Positions 39,122-47,575 of a stretch of 64,000 nt of DNA are shown here, one piece after another. A program made the translations under genes and the position numbers. The first letter of the stretch is position 1. Every line of letters begins with the position of its first letter. The DNA lies in contig NZ_CP036170.1 in assembly GCF_004295125.1 (NCBI RefSeq), positions 1,979,501-2,043,500 of the forward strand. The letters run 5' to 3'. The stretch comes from [Clostridium] scindens ATCC 35704. GTDB taxonomy: Bacteria > Bacillota > Clostridia > Lachnospirales > Lachnospiraceae. The notes under the pieces are model-generated. The model did no database searches. It was not told the DNA's origin and was given only the letters and a program-made list of their open reading frames with translations.

Positions 39122-40432
39122 TTATTCAAATTTGATATACTGTACACTATAAGGCGGCAGATCGATCTGGCCATTTAGCCTTACCTCCAATTTGGCCACA
39201 AGTTCCTTGGCATTACCGTTCAGATCCTGATGGCAGGCTGTATAAGGAGTATCTGCCGCATTGATAGCAACGATGATCCGCTCCGTATCAGAGCAGCGTT
39301 CGAATACCAGCTGGTGGTTCTGTATAATGATATTCTTATATGAGCCATTGCAGAGGGCATCGCTGTTCTGGCGGATGCGGATTAATTGCTTTATATACTC
39401 GGTAAGCTCATTCGGCATAGGTTCTTCAAAGCAGGGACGCAAGGCATAGTCATTGTCCGGCGCCTTTTCCCCGGGCTGCCCCCATTCGCTGCCGTAATAG
39501 AGGCATGGGATGCCTGGCATCCCAAACAGCAGGCCATAGGCGAGTGGGATATGCTTATCGTTGGTCAGTATGCTGGCAAGCCGGGTTACATCATGGTTAT
39601 CTACGAAAGTTACCAAATGCTTGCCCCGGTAAATGCACCAGGGATCAGGGCCAAACTGCCGGTGCAGGGAATGGGCGATCTCAAAAAGATTCATAGAGTT
39701 AAAACTGGAATAAATCCCCTTGTAACACTCATAGTTTGTGCAGCTGTGAAGCATCCGTTCATTTACGATCAGATTATAGTCTCCAAATAATACTTCGCCG
39801 ATCAATACGAACCCATCCTTTAATTCCTCCACATAGGAGCGCAGCCTTTGCATAAAGCCGTGATCCAGGCTATAGGCCACGTCCAGGCGCAGCCCGTCGA
39901 TGTCAAACGTATCCACCCAGTATTTGACACATTCCAGGAGATAGTCTGCGACGGCCGGATTCTGAAGGTTCAGTTTTACCAATTCAAAATGTCCTTCCCA
40001 GCCTTCATACCAGAACCCATCATTATAATTGCTGTTGCCGTCAAAATTGATATGGAACCAGTCTTTATACGGGGAATCCCACTTCTTTTCCTGTACGTCC
40101 TTAAATGCCCAGAATCCGCGGCCTACATGGTTGAATACGCCGTCCAGGACGATTTTTACTCCATGTGCGTGTAAGTCTTTGCATACACTGGCAAAATCAT
40201 CATTTGTGCCAAGTCGGCAGTCGATTTTCTTAAAATCCCGGGTATCATACCCGTGGCTGTCGGATTCAAAGATTGGATTCAGCAAGATCGAGTCCACGCC
40301 CAGTTCCTGAAGATATCCTGACCAGTCTAGCAGCTTGCGGATGCGGGGAACGCATTCCCCGTCATTCTGCGTAGGCGCTCCGCAGAATCCTATTGGATAT
40401 ATTTGATAAAATACGCTGTTATAAGCCCACAT
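39122..40432 (-). CDS. alpha-amylase family glycosidase, GH13
   Basis: 436 residues, no signal peptide, so cytoplasmic. GH13 conserved regions: I VLDGVFNHVG, II DGLRLDVAYS (nucleophile Asp), III VLIGEVLFG (acid/base Glu), IV FVDNHDVTR (Asp). The N-terminus starts directly with the barrel (VFYQIYPIGFCGAPTQNDGE). It resembles small neopullulanase/cyclomaltodextrinase-like enzymes that lack the N-terminal dimerisation domain. It probably acts on imported malto-oligosaccharides. The gene stands alone. Confidence 0.92.
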   Translation of the reverse strand: MWAYNSVFYQIYPIGFCGAPTQNDGECVPRIRKLLDWSGYLQELGVDSILLNPIFESDSHGYDTRDFKKIDCRLGTNDDFASVCKDLHAHGVKIVLDGVFNHVGRGFWAFKDVQEKKWDSPYKDWFHINFDGNSNYNDGFWYEGWEGHFELVKLNLQNPAVADYLLECVKYWVDTFDIDGLRLDVAYSLDHGFMQRLRSYVEELKDGFVLIGEVLFGDYNLIVNERMLHSCTNYECYKGIYSSFNSMNLFEIAHSLHRQFGPDPWCIYRGKHLVTFVDNHDVTRLASILTNDKHIPLAYGLLFGMPGIPCLYYGSEWGQPGEKAPDNDYALRPCFEEPMPNELTEYIKQLIRIRQNSDALCNGSYKNIIIQNHQLVFERCSDTERIIVAINAADTPYTACHQDLNGNAKELVAKLEVRLNGQIDLPPYSVQYIKFE

Positions 40433-40641
40433 AGTATAAACCTCTCTTTCCTCTAACGAAAATATATGACGGAGGCAGGATATGCCGCCAGTTCATATTA
40501 TATCAAAAAGAAAAGGAATATACTATACCCGCAGGCATTTCGTTTAACAGCGCTTTTAAGGGCAGTATATAATGAAGGCAGATGTTTCCGGGGCATTAGG
40601 ATAGGGAAAGAGAAATACATGCTTGGCGGAAGGAGCGGATT

Positions 40642-40908
40642 ATGGAGGAAAAGATGATAGAGACAATGGATTATGGAAGCCTGGTGGATCTATTCGTAAA
40701 ATCGGGCCTGGAGATTCATCCGGACGATCCGGCGCCGGATGGGCTGGTAACATGCTTCAGGCTGGAAGACGAGATTACGGGGGAACGCTATGGAGCAGCA
40801 GGGCTTTGCTTCGATGCAGAAGAATATATCCTAAGATGCGTGGCTGTGGAAGAGGCGCAAAGAGGAAAGGGATCCGAAGTAATGGTGTATGATTATGTGA
40901 AAAGATAA
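40642..40908 (+). pseudogene. GNAT acetyltransferase, truncated
   Basis: 88 residues: MEEKMIETMDYGSLVDLFVK and YILRCVAVEEAQRGKGSEVM. VAVEEAQRGKG is the start of the acetyl-CoA-binding motif A (R/QxxGxG), but the protein ends soon after, so the second half of the GNAT fold is missing. It is either a remnant of a 140-residue enzyme or a frame interrupted near 40875. Confidence 0.6.
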
Positions 40909-40919
40909 AATGAACCGGG

Positions 40920-42272
40920 TTAAGATTTCCGGTTCATTTCACGTTTCAAAAAGAATAAAAACCATATGAGAAGGAGCACGCCTTTAAATATGCTGGTGCT
41001 GGTGATGCTCCACCAGATTCCGTTGAGTCCTAAAGCCGTTTGTGTGAGGACCAGTGCCAGAGGAATCCTTGACGCGGTGAATATGATGCTTACGATAGAA
41101 GGCGGAACCGTCTTCCCATATCCGGAGAAGGCCCCTGCGGTCGTAATCTCCACGCTCATGAATAACTGGGAAACGCCCAGTATGATCAGGTAGTCAATAC
41201 CCAGCGGGATTACATCTGCTTCCCGGATAAAGATTCGGAAGATCGGCTCCGGACATAGGATCAGCAGAAAGGTGCAGAGGACTCCCCAGATGAGGACGAT
41301 TCCCATGGCGGAGGAGTAGCCCTTCTTAATACGGGTCCGGTTTCCGGCACCGTGATTCTGTGCAATAAATGAGTTTACAGCGGCGGCAAATCCATCCGAC
41401 GTCATCCAGGAAATGGACTCTATCTGAGAGCCTACCTTCTGTACTGCTACCGCAGCATCTCCATAGCCTGCTACAAGCCGGGCAATAATCATGGAGATTG
41501 CCGTAAAAATCATACTCTGTATGGAGGTTGGAACGCCGATCTTTATAATAGAAGCCATCGCCTTTGAATCCGGCTTTTTACGGACGTCTACCTTATGAAA
41601 AATCAGGTCATCCTTGGCTGCGTAGTACAAGAACATCAGCGTTACGATAAACTGTGCGATCACGGTTGCTACAGCCGCTCCAAGCACTTGCATGCGAGGG
41701 AACGGGCCGATGCCAAAGATAAGCATCGGGTCCAGGACGATGTTGACCGCAAGTCCGGCAGTCGTGGCAAGAAATGCGGCCCGGCTGTTCCCAATGGCGG
41801 TAAAAAGGCCGGTGAAGGTCTGGTTTAAAAATGAAAAAATGACAAACCCGCAGGTAACTTGAAGATAAACCTGTGCATCTGCGATTACTTTTGGACTGTT
41901 CAGCCGAAAGAAACCAATGAAGGGCGTTGAGAATATAGTACAGGCAGCGCCATACAAGATTCCGAATAGGATGGCCAGGTGAAGGGCATTCGAGGCATAT
42001 CTTGATGCGTCTTCCCTGTGTCCTGCTCCCAGGGCATGCCCTACATTGACCTGCCCGCCCATCTTGGATAAGGCAGCCAGCCCGTTGGACAGCCACATAT
42101 ACATGCCCGCGGCGCCCACGGCAGCAACTGCGTTGCTTCCAATCTGCCCGATCCAGATCATATCCGTCAGATTATAGGCCATCTGGATCAGCGAGGTTGC
42201 CATAATAGGAATGGCCAGCCTGGTTAGTGACGGCAGGACAGGCCCATTTAATAAATCTACATTTTTCTGCAT
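40920..42272 (-). CDS. MATE-family multidrug/cation exporter
   Basis: 450 residues from ATG 42272 (MQKNVDLLNGPVLPSLTRLA), chosen because CGGGGG stands 8-9 bases upstream; the open frame extends 73 residues further without a typical start. Twelve membrane helices in two MatE repeats (PIMATSLIQMAYNLTDMIWI and GVPTSIQSMIFTAISMIIAR). It exports drugs or metabolites in exchange for Na+ or H+. It is divergent from the rplM promoter. Confidence 0.93.
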   Translation of the reverse strand: MQKNVDLLNGPVLPSLTRLAIPIMATSLIQMAYNLTDMIWIGQIGSNAVAAVGAAGMYMWLSNGLAALSKMGGQVNVGHALGAGHREDASRYASNALHLAILFGILYGAACTIFSTPFIGFFRLNSPKVIADAQVYLQVTCGFVIFSFLNQTFTGLFTAIGNSRAAFLATTAGLAVNIVLDPMLIFGIGPFPRMQVLGAAVATVIAQFIVTLMFLYYAAKDDLIFHKVDVRKKPDSKAMASIIKIGVPTSIQSMIFTAISMIIARLVAGYGDAAVAVQKVGSQIESISWMTSDGFAAAVNSFIAQNHGAGNRTRIKKGYSSAMGIVLIWGVLCTFLLILCPEPIFRIFIREADVIPLGIDYLIILGVSQLFMSVEITTAGAFSGYGKTVPPSIVSIIFTASRIPLALVLTQTALGLNGIWWSITSTSIFKGVLLLIWFLFFLKREMNRKS

Positions 42273-42387
42273 AATAATATCCCCCGAGAAAACACTTGAA
42301 AATGAAAGCGAAGATATTATAACATATGAAATAGAGGAAAGACAGGAAGATTCTGACAAAAACCACAGAAAAATTCCAGAAAAATGG

Positions 42388-42416
42388 TTGACACGCGTGG
42401 CACCGTATAATATAAT
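42388..42416 (+). promoter_or_regulatory. strong promoter of rplM-rpsI
   Basis: TTGACA (42388-42393), 17-bp spacer, TATAAT (42411-42416): both consensus hexamers are perfect. The leader of about 100 bases contains a possible hairpin (AGCACGA with TCTTGCT, around 42441-42471) at the place where Firmicutes carry an L13 leader; that assignment is tentative. Confidence 0.85.
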
Positions 42417-42523
42417 AAGACAGTATGACAAAAGGAGAAACAGCACGAAGCCAAAGCCCCGGAGTCTTGCTGATTTCGATATAATTATCATGAAAATGTT
42501 AATGATTCACAGGAGGTAAACCA

Positions 42524-42952
42524 ATGAAGACTTATATGGCTAATCCAGATAAGATTGAAAGAAAATGGTATGTAGTTGACGCTACGGGATATACATTAGG
42601 ACGCTTGGCATCAGAAGTAGCTAAGGTTTTAAGAGGTAAGAACAAGCCGGAATTTACTCCGCATGTCGACACAGGCGATTATGTAGTAGTAGTAAATGCT
42701 GAGAAGATTAAAGTAACAGGCAAGAAGATGAATCAGAAGATTTATTACAATCACTCTGACTATGTTGGCGGAATGAGAGAGACCACGCTGTCTGAGATGA
42801 TGGATAAGAAGCCTGAGAAAGTAATCGAGCTTGCTGTAAAGGGAATGCTTCCAAAAGGACCTTTGGGAAGAGCAATGATTAAGAAACTTCACGTATATGC
42901 TGGACCAGAGCATGAGCAGCAGGCTCAGAAGCCAGTAGAACTGAAATTTTAA
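42524..42952 (+). CDS. rplM: 50S ribosomal protein L13
   Basis: 142 residues, the normal length. Signature [20 protein letters not shown], then [20 protein letters not shown] and [27 protein letters not shown] lies 9 bases before ATG. It is co-transcribed with rpsI. Confidence 0.99.
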   Translation: MKTYMANPDKIERKWYVVDATGYTLGRLASEVAKVLRGKNKPEFTPHVDTGDYVVVVNAEKIKVTGKKMNQKIYYNHSDYVGGMRETTLSEMMDKKPEKVIELAVKGMLPKGPLGRAMIKKLHVYAGPEHEQQAQKPVELKF

Positions 42953-42978
42953 GGAGAGGTTGAAAGGAGGACATTACA

Positions 42979-43371
42979 GTGGCTAAAGCAAGATTTTACG
43001 GAACAGGAAGAAGAAAGAAATCTATCGCAAGAGTATATTTGGTACCAGGAACAGGTAACATCACAATAAATAAGAGAAATATCGATGAATATTTCGGACT
43101 TGAGACTTTAAAGGTTGTTGTTCGCCAGCCGTTGGTTGCAACAGAGACGAATGATAAGTTCGATGTGATCGTTAACGTTAAGGGCGGCGGATACACAGGA
43201 CAGGCTGGAGCAATCCGTCACGGAATCTCAAGAGCGCTTCTTGAGGCAGACGCAGACTACAGGCCAGTGCTTAAGAAAGCAGGATTCCTGACTCGTGACC
43301 CACGTATGAAAGAGCGTAAGAAATACGGCCTCAAAGCTGCACGTCGTGCACCACAGTTTAGCAAACGATAA
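42979..43371 (+). CDS. rpsI: 30S ribosomal protein S9
   Basis: 130 residues. [20 protein letters not shown] at the start and the universal basic tail RRAPQFSKR. Its end is intact, so the neighbouring prophage did not alter the gene. Confidence 0.99.
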   Translation: MAKARFYGTGRRKKSIARVYLVPGTGNITINKRNIDEYFGLETLKVVVRQPLVATETNDKFDVIVNVKGGGYTGQAGAIRHGISRALLEADADYRPVLKKAGFLTRDPRMKERKKYGLKAARRAPQFSKR

Positions 43372-43398
43372 TTCAACCGAATATCGAAAAAGAGCAAC

Positions 43399-43437
43399 AA
43401 ACCCCGAAAATCCAGTATTTTCGGGGTTTTCTTTATA
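43399..43437 (+). terminator. terminator of rplM-rpsI
   Basis: AACCCCGAAAAT (loop CCAGT) ATTTTCGGGGTT with TTCTTT after it: a perfect long stem. Confidence 0.92.
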
Positions 43438-43482
43438 TTCTGAAAATCTATCAGACACCCTCAAAACACACGAAAATGTTCC

Positions 43483-43515
43483 GGTAACTAACAGGTAACA
43501 CACAGGTAACTAACA
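43483..43515. repeat. three 11-bp tandem repeats near the attachment site
   Basis: GGTAACTAACA, GGTAACACACA and GGTAACTAACA start at 43483, 43494 and 43505. The array is flanked by CACGAAAA copies and by an inverted pair AGACACC/GGTGTCT. The exact 11-bp period puts the copies on one face of the helix, as expected for integrase arm-binding sites. Confidence 0.6.
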
Positions 43516-43587
43516 CGAAAACAGGTGTCTTGTGCAATACTTTTGAAATCTTGTGCAAGACACATTTTTGCATGAAAAAAGGGCGAT

Positions 43588-43926
43588 TCAATCACCCTTT
43601 TCTTTGCAGTATTCAATGATACATGACCGGATATCTTTTTTCGTCCGGCAGTGACAGGAATGACCGTCCTTGAATATGATGTCATATCCGTCGTGCATGT
43701 TTCCAGTGATTCCGGAAATCATTTCCCTGTTCTTTTCTGCAACCTGCATCGTGTCGAACATTCCGCACTGGTCTTTTCTGACAAGGTCTTGAATGTATGC
43801 GTTGATAGACATTCCCTTGTCTGCTGCGAGCGTCCGGATAATATCTTTCATTCCTTTAGGAACTGCGAGGTTTATTCGTTCATAATGCTCTTTATAAAAA
43901 TTATTCTTGTATTCTGTTCTGTTCAT
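43588..43926 (-). CDS. phage ribbon-helix-helix-like protein
   Basis: 112 residues from the ATG at 43926 (GGAGGG at good spacing). The segment YERINLAVPKGMKDIIRTLA and ADKGMSINAYIQDLVRKD matches the Arc/MetJ-type fold. A C-terminal part (FKDGHSCHCRTKKDIRSCI) is cysteine-rich. It lies directly after the integrase gene on the same strand and may control integration or excision; that role is inferred. Confidence 0.75.
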   Translation of the reverse strand: MNRTEYKNNFYKEHYERINLAVPKGMKDIIRTLAADKGMSINAYIQDLVRKDQCGMFDTMQVAEKNREMISGITGNMHDGYDIIFKDGHSCHCRTKKDIRSCIIEYCKEKGD

Positions 43927-43940
43927 GACATTACCCTCCA

Positions 43941-45032
43941 TCAAATCAAATTGATTGCCTCAAGTTTGGTCGGGAGTTCAATGTGGGTGTAGACGTTTTC
44001 GGTCACACCCTGTCCTTTATGCCCGACAATTTTCTTGATGAATCTCTCGTCAACCTCCTTTTCGGTGAGGAGAGAGATGCAGGTGTGTCTTGTATCATGC
44101 GGGCGGTGTCCGTCATAGACAGGTTCTTTTTTCGTTTCATCAATGACGAATTTCCCGAAACCGAACTCAAGCATCAGAGGAATCCAGTAAGAATCATAAT
44201 AATTCCGGTACTGAAAAGGTTCGTCGTCGGGTGTACAAATCAGATGGTCACATTTCCGGTTCATCCAGTATTCAAAGAACGGTACAATCTTTTCAGCAAT
44301 GGGAACTTCTCTGATTCCTGCCTCTGTTTTGGATTCTTTCACATAGAACCATCGTTCATCAAGATGGATGTCCCTTTTCTCAAGGTCGAGGAGTTCCCCG
44401 ATACGGACACCGGAATAAATCATAATAAGGATGACGGTCACATATATGTTTGAATCCTTGCATTTCCACAGAATAGAAATCTCTTTCTTTGAAAAAGGTT
44501 TCCGGTTGTATGCGTTCGGATTTCCCGCCTTGCTTATATCAACGTATCTGACCATGTCTCTTTTATCTTGAGACACAATCTCGTGAATGACAGCATAGTC
44601 ATACATGAGACCCCACAGGATTTTCAAGGTTTTAAGTGTGGGAGTGTTTTTGCCGGAGCTATCGACGACACCTTGCAGGTGATCCAGTTTGATGTCAACA
44701 AATCTCATTTTCCACAGGGGTTGCGATGTGTTAAAAGCAGCCTTGTAACCATTCGTGTCCTTGATTTTTTCAAAATGGATTTCCGACCAATTCTCATATA
44801 CTTCCTCGAAAGTAATGGTTGCATGGTGTAAATCAAAGGGGTCTTTATTGTATTCTGCTAATGCAGTGAGAGCCTCTTTGCGTGTCGGGTAATATCCGAC
44901 GGTTATATATAATTGTTTTGATTTTCCAGTTATAGGGTCAATTTCCCACCCTTTTGTCTTTTTTGCTACATAGGGATTTCGTCGGTTTCCGGATAATTTA
45001 TAGACCGACCCGAATCCGTTCGGTAGTTTCAT
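43941..45032 (-). CDS. int: tyrosine recombinase (phage integrase)
   Basis: 363 residues. N-terminal arm-binding part (NGFGSVYKLSGNRRNPYVAK, TVGYYPTRKEALTAL), a SAM-like core-binding domain, and the catalytic domain: Arg in YSGVRIGELLDLEKRD, HDTRHTCISLL (H-x-x-R), HKGQG and the nucleophile Tyr in ENVYTHIELP. The gene is next to the host rpsI, as expected for the left end. Confidence 0.95.
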   Translation of the reverse strand: MKLPNGFGSVYKLSGNRRNPYVAKKTKGWEIDPITGKSKQLYITVGYYPTRKEALTALAEYNKDPFDLHHATITFEEVYENWSEIHFEKIKDTNGYKAAFNTSQPLWKMRFVDIKLDHLQGVVDSSGKNTPTLKTLKILWGLMYDYAVIHEIVSQDKRDMVRYVDISKAGNPNAYNRKPFSKKEISILWKCKDSNIYVTVILIMIYSGVRIGELLDLEKRDIHLDERWFYVKESKTEAGIREVPIAEKIVPFFEYWMNRKCDHLICTPDDEPFQYRNYYDSYWIPLMLEFGFGKFVIDETKKEPVYDGHRPHDTRHTCISLLTEKEVDERFIKKIVGHKGQGVTENVYTHIELPTKLEAINLI

Positions 45033-45199
45033 AAAATCACCATCCTAAAAAAAGAGTATAAAAAATAAAACCAATGCAAAAAGCACGGTTTTATGATAGA
45101 ATGGTGTTTGCAGGAACATTCTGTCAGTGCCTTTTGCAGTAGCATGAGACGGAGGTTTCACAAAGGCGATTCGTGTTGCAGCACGGGTCGTCTTTTTTG

Positions 45200-45769
45200 T
45201 TACGATTTTTTATATTTTCGACCGATGACGATTGAAAATACACCTCCGACAATCGCAACAGCACCGCCAAGCGGAGCAATTAACAATAAAACAAGACCGA
45301 CGAGGATAAGCAAAGCACCGATAACGGTGAACATTGCACTATATACACGATTCGTCTTGCTTGATTCTGCGTTTTGAACAGGAGCAGGAATGACATCAAC
45401 GACCGTTGCAGCAGTCGAGGATTCATTTTCGTTTGTCTCCGGAGCAGAATCATATATATCTATATTGATAACACATCCATATTTCAGACCGGAATCACCT
45501 CCGGTGATGTCATCAACAGAAACAGCAAAATAACAATCTTTATATTTCTGATAGATTGTCGCAGCCAATTCTTTCGAGACATGTCCGATGCAGTTTCCGA
45601 GAGCATCCGTCACAGCATAGGCGGGTTCGTTTTCGTATTCATGATAATTCAGCAACAGAGCCTCTCCAACAGACAAGCCGGAAATGATGTCCTGTCTGCT
45701 TGTTCCGTCATCATTATCAAATGACACTCCGACAACTCTCGTTGTCATGCTTTTCAAAAGTTCACTCAT
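45200..45769 (-). CDS. HIRAN-domain protein with C-terminal membrane helices
   Basis: 189 residues from ATG 45769 (GGAGGTG upstream). The N-terminal half is a HIRAN domain (TTRVVGVSFDNDDGTSRQDI, NEPAYAVTDALGNCIGHVSK), a fold that recognises unusual DNA ends. The C-terminal 50 residues form two hydrophobic segments (FTVIGALLILVGLVLLLIAP and GGAVAIVGGVFSIVIG). A HIRAN domain tied to a membrane is unusual. The gene follows the integrase in a lysogeny-type block. Confidence 0.8.
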   Translation of the reverse strand: MSELLKSMTTRVVGVSFDNDDGTSRQDIISGLSVGEALLLNYHEYENEPAYAVTDALGNCIGHVSKELAATIYQKYKDCYFAVSVDDITGGDSGLKYGCVINIDIYDSAPETNENESSTAATVVDVIPAPVQNAESSKTNRVYSAMFTVIGALLILVGLVLLLIAPLGGAVAIVGGVFSIVIGRKYKKS

Positions 45770-45840
45770 GAAAACACCTCCATTCTTTAGAACAAACCTA
45801 TCACCTTGTACACTTTTCCTTGCGAAAGGAGGTGAGCAGG

Positions 45841-46038
45841 ATGAAAGTTTTGTTATGGGAAACAAGAACCTCAAAAGGGTTCACGTTGATGGAGTTGGCG
45901 AAGAAATCCGGAATCGGAAAATCGACGCTCAACAACATCGAAAACGGTAAGGTGTCACCGACATTGTTTCAACTCGAAACGATAGCGATTGCACTGGAGG
46001 TCAAAATCACCGACCTGTTTGAATCCGAGTACAAATAA
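45841..46038 (+). CDS. XRE-family regulator, small
   Basis: 65 residues from ATG 45841 (AAAGGAGGTGAG at good spacing). A single helix-turn-helix domain: TLMELAKKSGIGKSTLNNIE, NGKVSPTLFQLETIAIALEV. It is divergent from the HIRAN gene and probably a Cro-like or accessory repressor. Confidence 0.88.
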   Translation: MKVLLWETRTSKGFTLMELAKKSGIGKSTLNNIENGKVSPTLFQLETIAIALEVKITDLFESEYK

Positions 46039-46085
46039 AATTATTATAGCATGATGTGACGAATAGTCGTCCGTTCGGAGAGATA

Positions 46086-46133
46086 TTTCCACAATTATGG
46101 AAATGATGTCCGATTTTTCCACAATCATGGAAA
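46086..46133. promoter_or_regulatory. pair of operator-like palindromes
   Basis: TTTCCACAATTATGGAAA (46086-46103) and TTTCCACAATCATGGAAA (46116-46133). Each is TTTCCA-N6-TGGAAA and the centres are 30 bp apart, about three helical turns. The second overlaps a possible -35 element for a weak -10 (TATTCT at 46141-46146) in front of the small gene at 46173. Confidence 0.65.
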
Positions 46134-46172
46134 AATGTGCTATTCTGTACTACGGAAAGGGGTGGTGTTCCC

Positions 46173-46286
46173 TTGCATTACAAAGAGACTATCATTGAGT
46201 TAGTCGGTAAGATACAAAGCGAAAAAGTCCTCAAGAGGATATATAAATTCGTTTTATATCTGTACACCCACGAGACTGGCAGTTGA
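46173..46286 (+). CDS. 37-residue phage protein beside the repressor
   Basis: TTG start 46173 behind GGAAAGGGGTGG. The protein reads MHYKETIIELVGKIQSEKVL, then KRIYKFVLYLYTHETGS. Short helical proteins of this pattern (IxELVxKIxxEKxLKRIYKF) are common near repressors in clostridial prophages; function unknown. It has its own pair of operators upstream and a terminator at its end. Confidence 0.6.
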   Translation: MHYKETIIELVGKIQSEKVLKRIYKFVLYLYTHETGS

Positions 46287-46312
46287 AAAAGACTGTCAGT
46301 CTTTTTTGTTTT
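46271..46312. terminator. bidirectional terminator
   Basis: GACTGGCAGT pairs with ACTGTCAGTC (one G-U) and T6 follows on the plus strand; A-rich on the other side. It separates the small gene from the convergent repressor gene. Confidence 0.75.
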
Positions 46313-46676
46313 CTGCTCTTAAAGAAATGTAATAATCAACAAGTCTGTCAAATGCCTCAATGTCATCATCCGAGGCATACAAGAGCATTTTTATCATATT
46401 TTTTCGGGTCTCATTTTCACCCGCCATGATGCGGTCGATTCTTTCAAAAAAGTCATCGTCGGTCTCGACGAACATTTCTCCCTCTCCAGTGGTCAACCAC
46501 ATATAATCAACGCTAAATTCACGACAGATCGATTTTATATTTGCGTCGGTGAGAGAATTTTCACCTTTTTCTATTTTAGAAACCGCTGCTTTTTTAATTC
46601 CGAGCCTATCACCGAATTTTTCAAGTGTAAGACCGAGGGTCTTTCGCACTTCCTTGACACGCTCATTCTGCGTCAT
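46296..46676 (-). CDS. phage repressor, XRE family (CI-like)
   Basis: 126 residues. N-terminal helix-turn-helix (TLEKFGDRLGIKKAAVSKIE, KGENSLTDANIKSICREFSV, DYMWLTTGEGEMF) and a C-terminal helical tail without a LexA-type peptidase domain. AGGGAGGTGATAC precedes the start. It is transcribed away from the early promoter at 46764, whose operators it probably binds. Confidence 0.9.
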   Translation of the reverse strand: MTQNERVKEVRKTLGLTLEKFGDRLGIKKAAVSKIEKGENSLTDANIKSICREFSVDYMWLTTGEGEMFVETDDDFFERIDRIMAGENETRKNMIKMLLYASDDDIEAFDRLVDYYISLRAENKKD

Positions 46677-46748
46677 ATAGTATCACCTCCCTTGTTTTTC
46701 TCAAGCATATCACGGTAACTGACAAAAATCAATAAAAAAGTTTCCTCA

Positions 46749-46807
46749 AGATACAAAAAAGTATTGACAAAGTATCTACGAGATATTATGATGTATCTAC
46801 AAGATAC
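46749..46807 (+). promoter_or_regulatory. early promoter with repressor operators
   Basis: TTGACA (46764-46769), 17-bp spacer, TATGAT (46787-46792). Two palindromes lie on it: GTATCTACGAGATAT (46772-46786, filling the spacer) and GTATCTACAAGATAC (46793-46807, perfect 6-3-6), spaced 21 bp, two helical turns. A half-site AAGATAC lies at 46749-46755. This is a classical phage switch. Confidence 0.85.
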
Positions 46808-46826
46808 AAACAGGAGGTGAAAAGAA

Positions 46827-47036
46827 TTGCCGAAACATCAAATTTCAAATGTTAGAACACGAGGAACGGGAGCGATTGAAAAAATTATTTTCTACAAAAC
46901 GGAGGTCTCTGAACATCAAGAGATTAGAGTGAGAGCGGAATTTGAGGGCGACCCCGAACCGGAACAAATCAAACAGATTTCAGAAGTTGTAGAAAAGGCA
47001 GCGAAAGAAATAGGAAAGATTGTGGAGGAGTGGTGA
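46827..47036 (+). CDS. first early phage gene, unknown function
   Basis: 69 residues from TTG 46827 with CAGGAGGTG at 13-15 bases upstream. The sequence includes ISNVRTRGTGAIEKIIFYKT and an amphipathic C-terminal helix (VVEKAAKEIGKIVEEW). The position directly after the repressed promoter is that of cro or an antirepressor, but no helix-turn-helix is visible. Not recognised. Confidence 0.65.
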   Translation: MPKHQISNVRTRGTGAIEKIIFYKTEVSEHQEIRVRAEFEGDPEPEQIKQISEVVEKAAKEIGKIVEEW

Positions 47037-47054
47037 CGCACTCCTCCGTGAAAA

Positions 47055-47234
47055 TCATTTCAGATTGCGAATATGTTGAGCAAAGTCGTGTGTTTCAACA
47101 CATGCCTTGATAGCAGATGCAAGCAAACGCTCAAATTCTTCCTTTGAAAGGTCGGAAACTTTGTCAAATTTAATGTCACTTTCATCAAAAGAACGTTCAA
47201 TCGCAGTCTTGAAATCATTGTGATGAACAGCCAT
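47055..47234 (-). CDS. small phage protein, unknown
   Basis: 59 residues from ATG 47234 (AGGAGGTG upstream). Acidic helical protein: MAVHHNDFKTAIERSFDESD. It is transcribed against the early operon, which is unusual, and could be a regulator of it. Not recognised. Confidence 0.6.
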   Translation of the reverse strand: MAVHHNDFKTAIERSFDESDIKFDKVSDLSKEEFERLLASAIKACVETHDFAQHIRNLK

Positions 47235-47322
47235 GTTTTCACCTCCTGTCACATTGAAATGGTTGCACATTTATTATATGGCGGGAGACACAACAGGGCA
47301 AGAAAGAACAGGAGGAAACAGT

Positions 47323-47535
47323 ATGGAACATATACAAGTGAAAAGAATTTTTTATCTCTGCGATGGAGAGCGAGAAAATTGCAAGAAAAGAAACTGTTAT
47401 AAAAACGGAGGAGATTGCAGACACACGACTGACATCAGCCATGCGATGAATTTCGAGAGGCGAGGGAAATACAAAAACGGGAGTTTCTATGAAAAAGAGA
47501 ATGTCTCAAGAAATGAAACATCCTCCACGGATTAA
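47323..47535 (+). CDS. small cysteine-rich phage protein, unknown
   Basis: 70 residues from ATG 47323 (AACAGGAGGAAAC upstream). MEHIQVKRIFYLCDGERENC and KKRNCYKNGGDCRHTTDISH suggest a zinc-binding fold with four cysteines and histidines. Its first four residues match those of the gene at 47576 (MEHI.V). Confidence 0.65.
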   Translation: MEHIQVKRIFYLCDGERENCKKRNCYKNGGDCRHTTDISHAMNFERRGKYKNGSFYEKENVSRNETSSTD

Positions 47536-47575
47536 ATAAAGTTAGACAGAAAAGAAAGAACAGGAGGGAAACAAG

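Noticed and set aside
42420-42523. L13 leader RNA as a separate feature
   Set aside because: Only a short imperfect hairpin is seen; without a covariance test it is mentioned only with the promoter.
43372-43590. A tRNA or tmRNA gene as phage attachment site
   Set aside because: No cloverleaf or CCA-type end is present; the phage lies downstream of the rpsI terminator.
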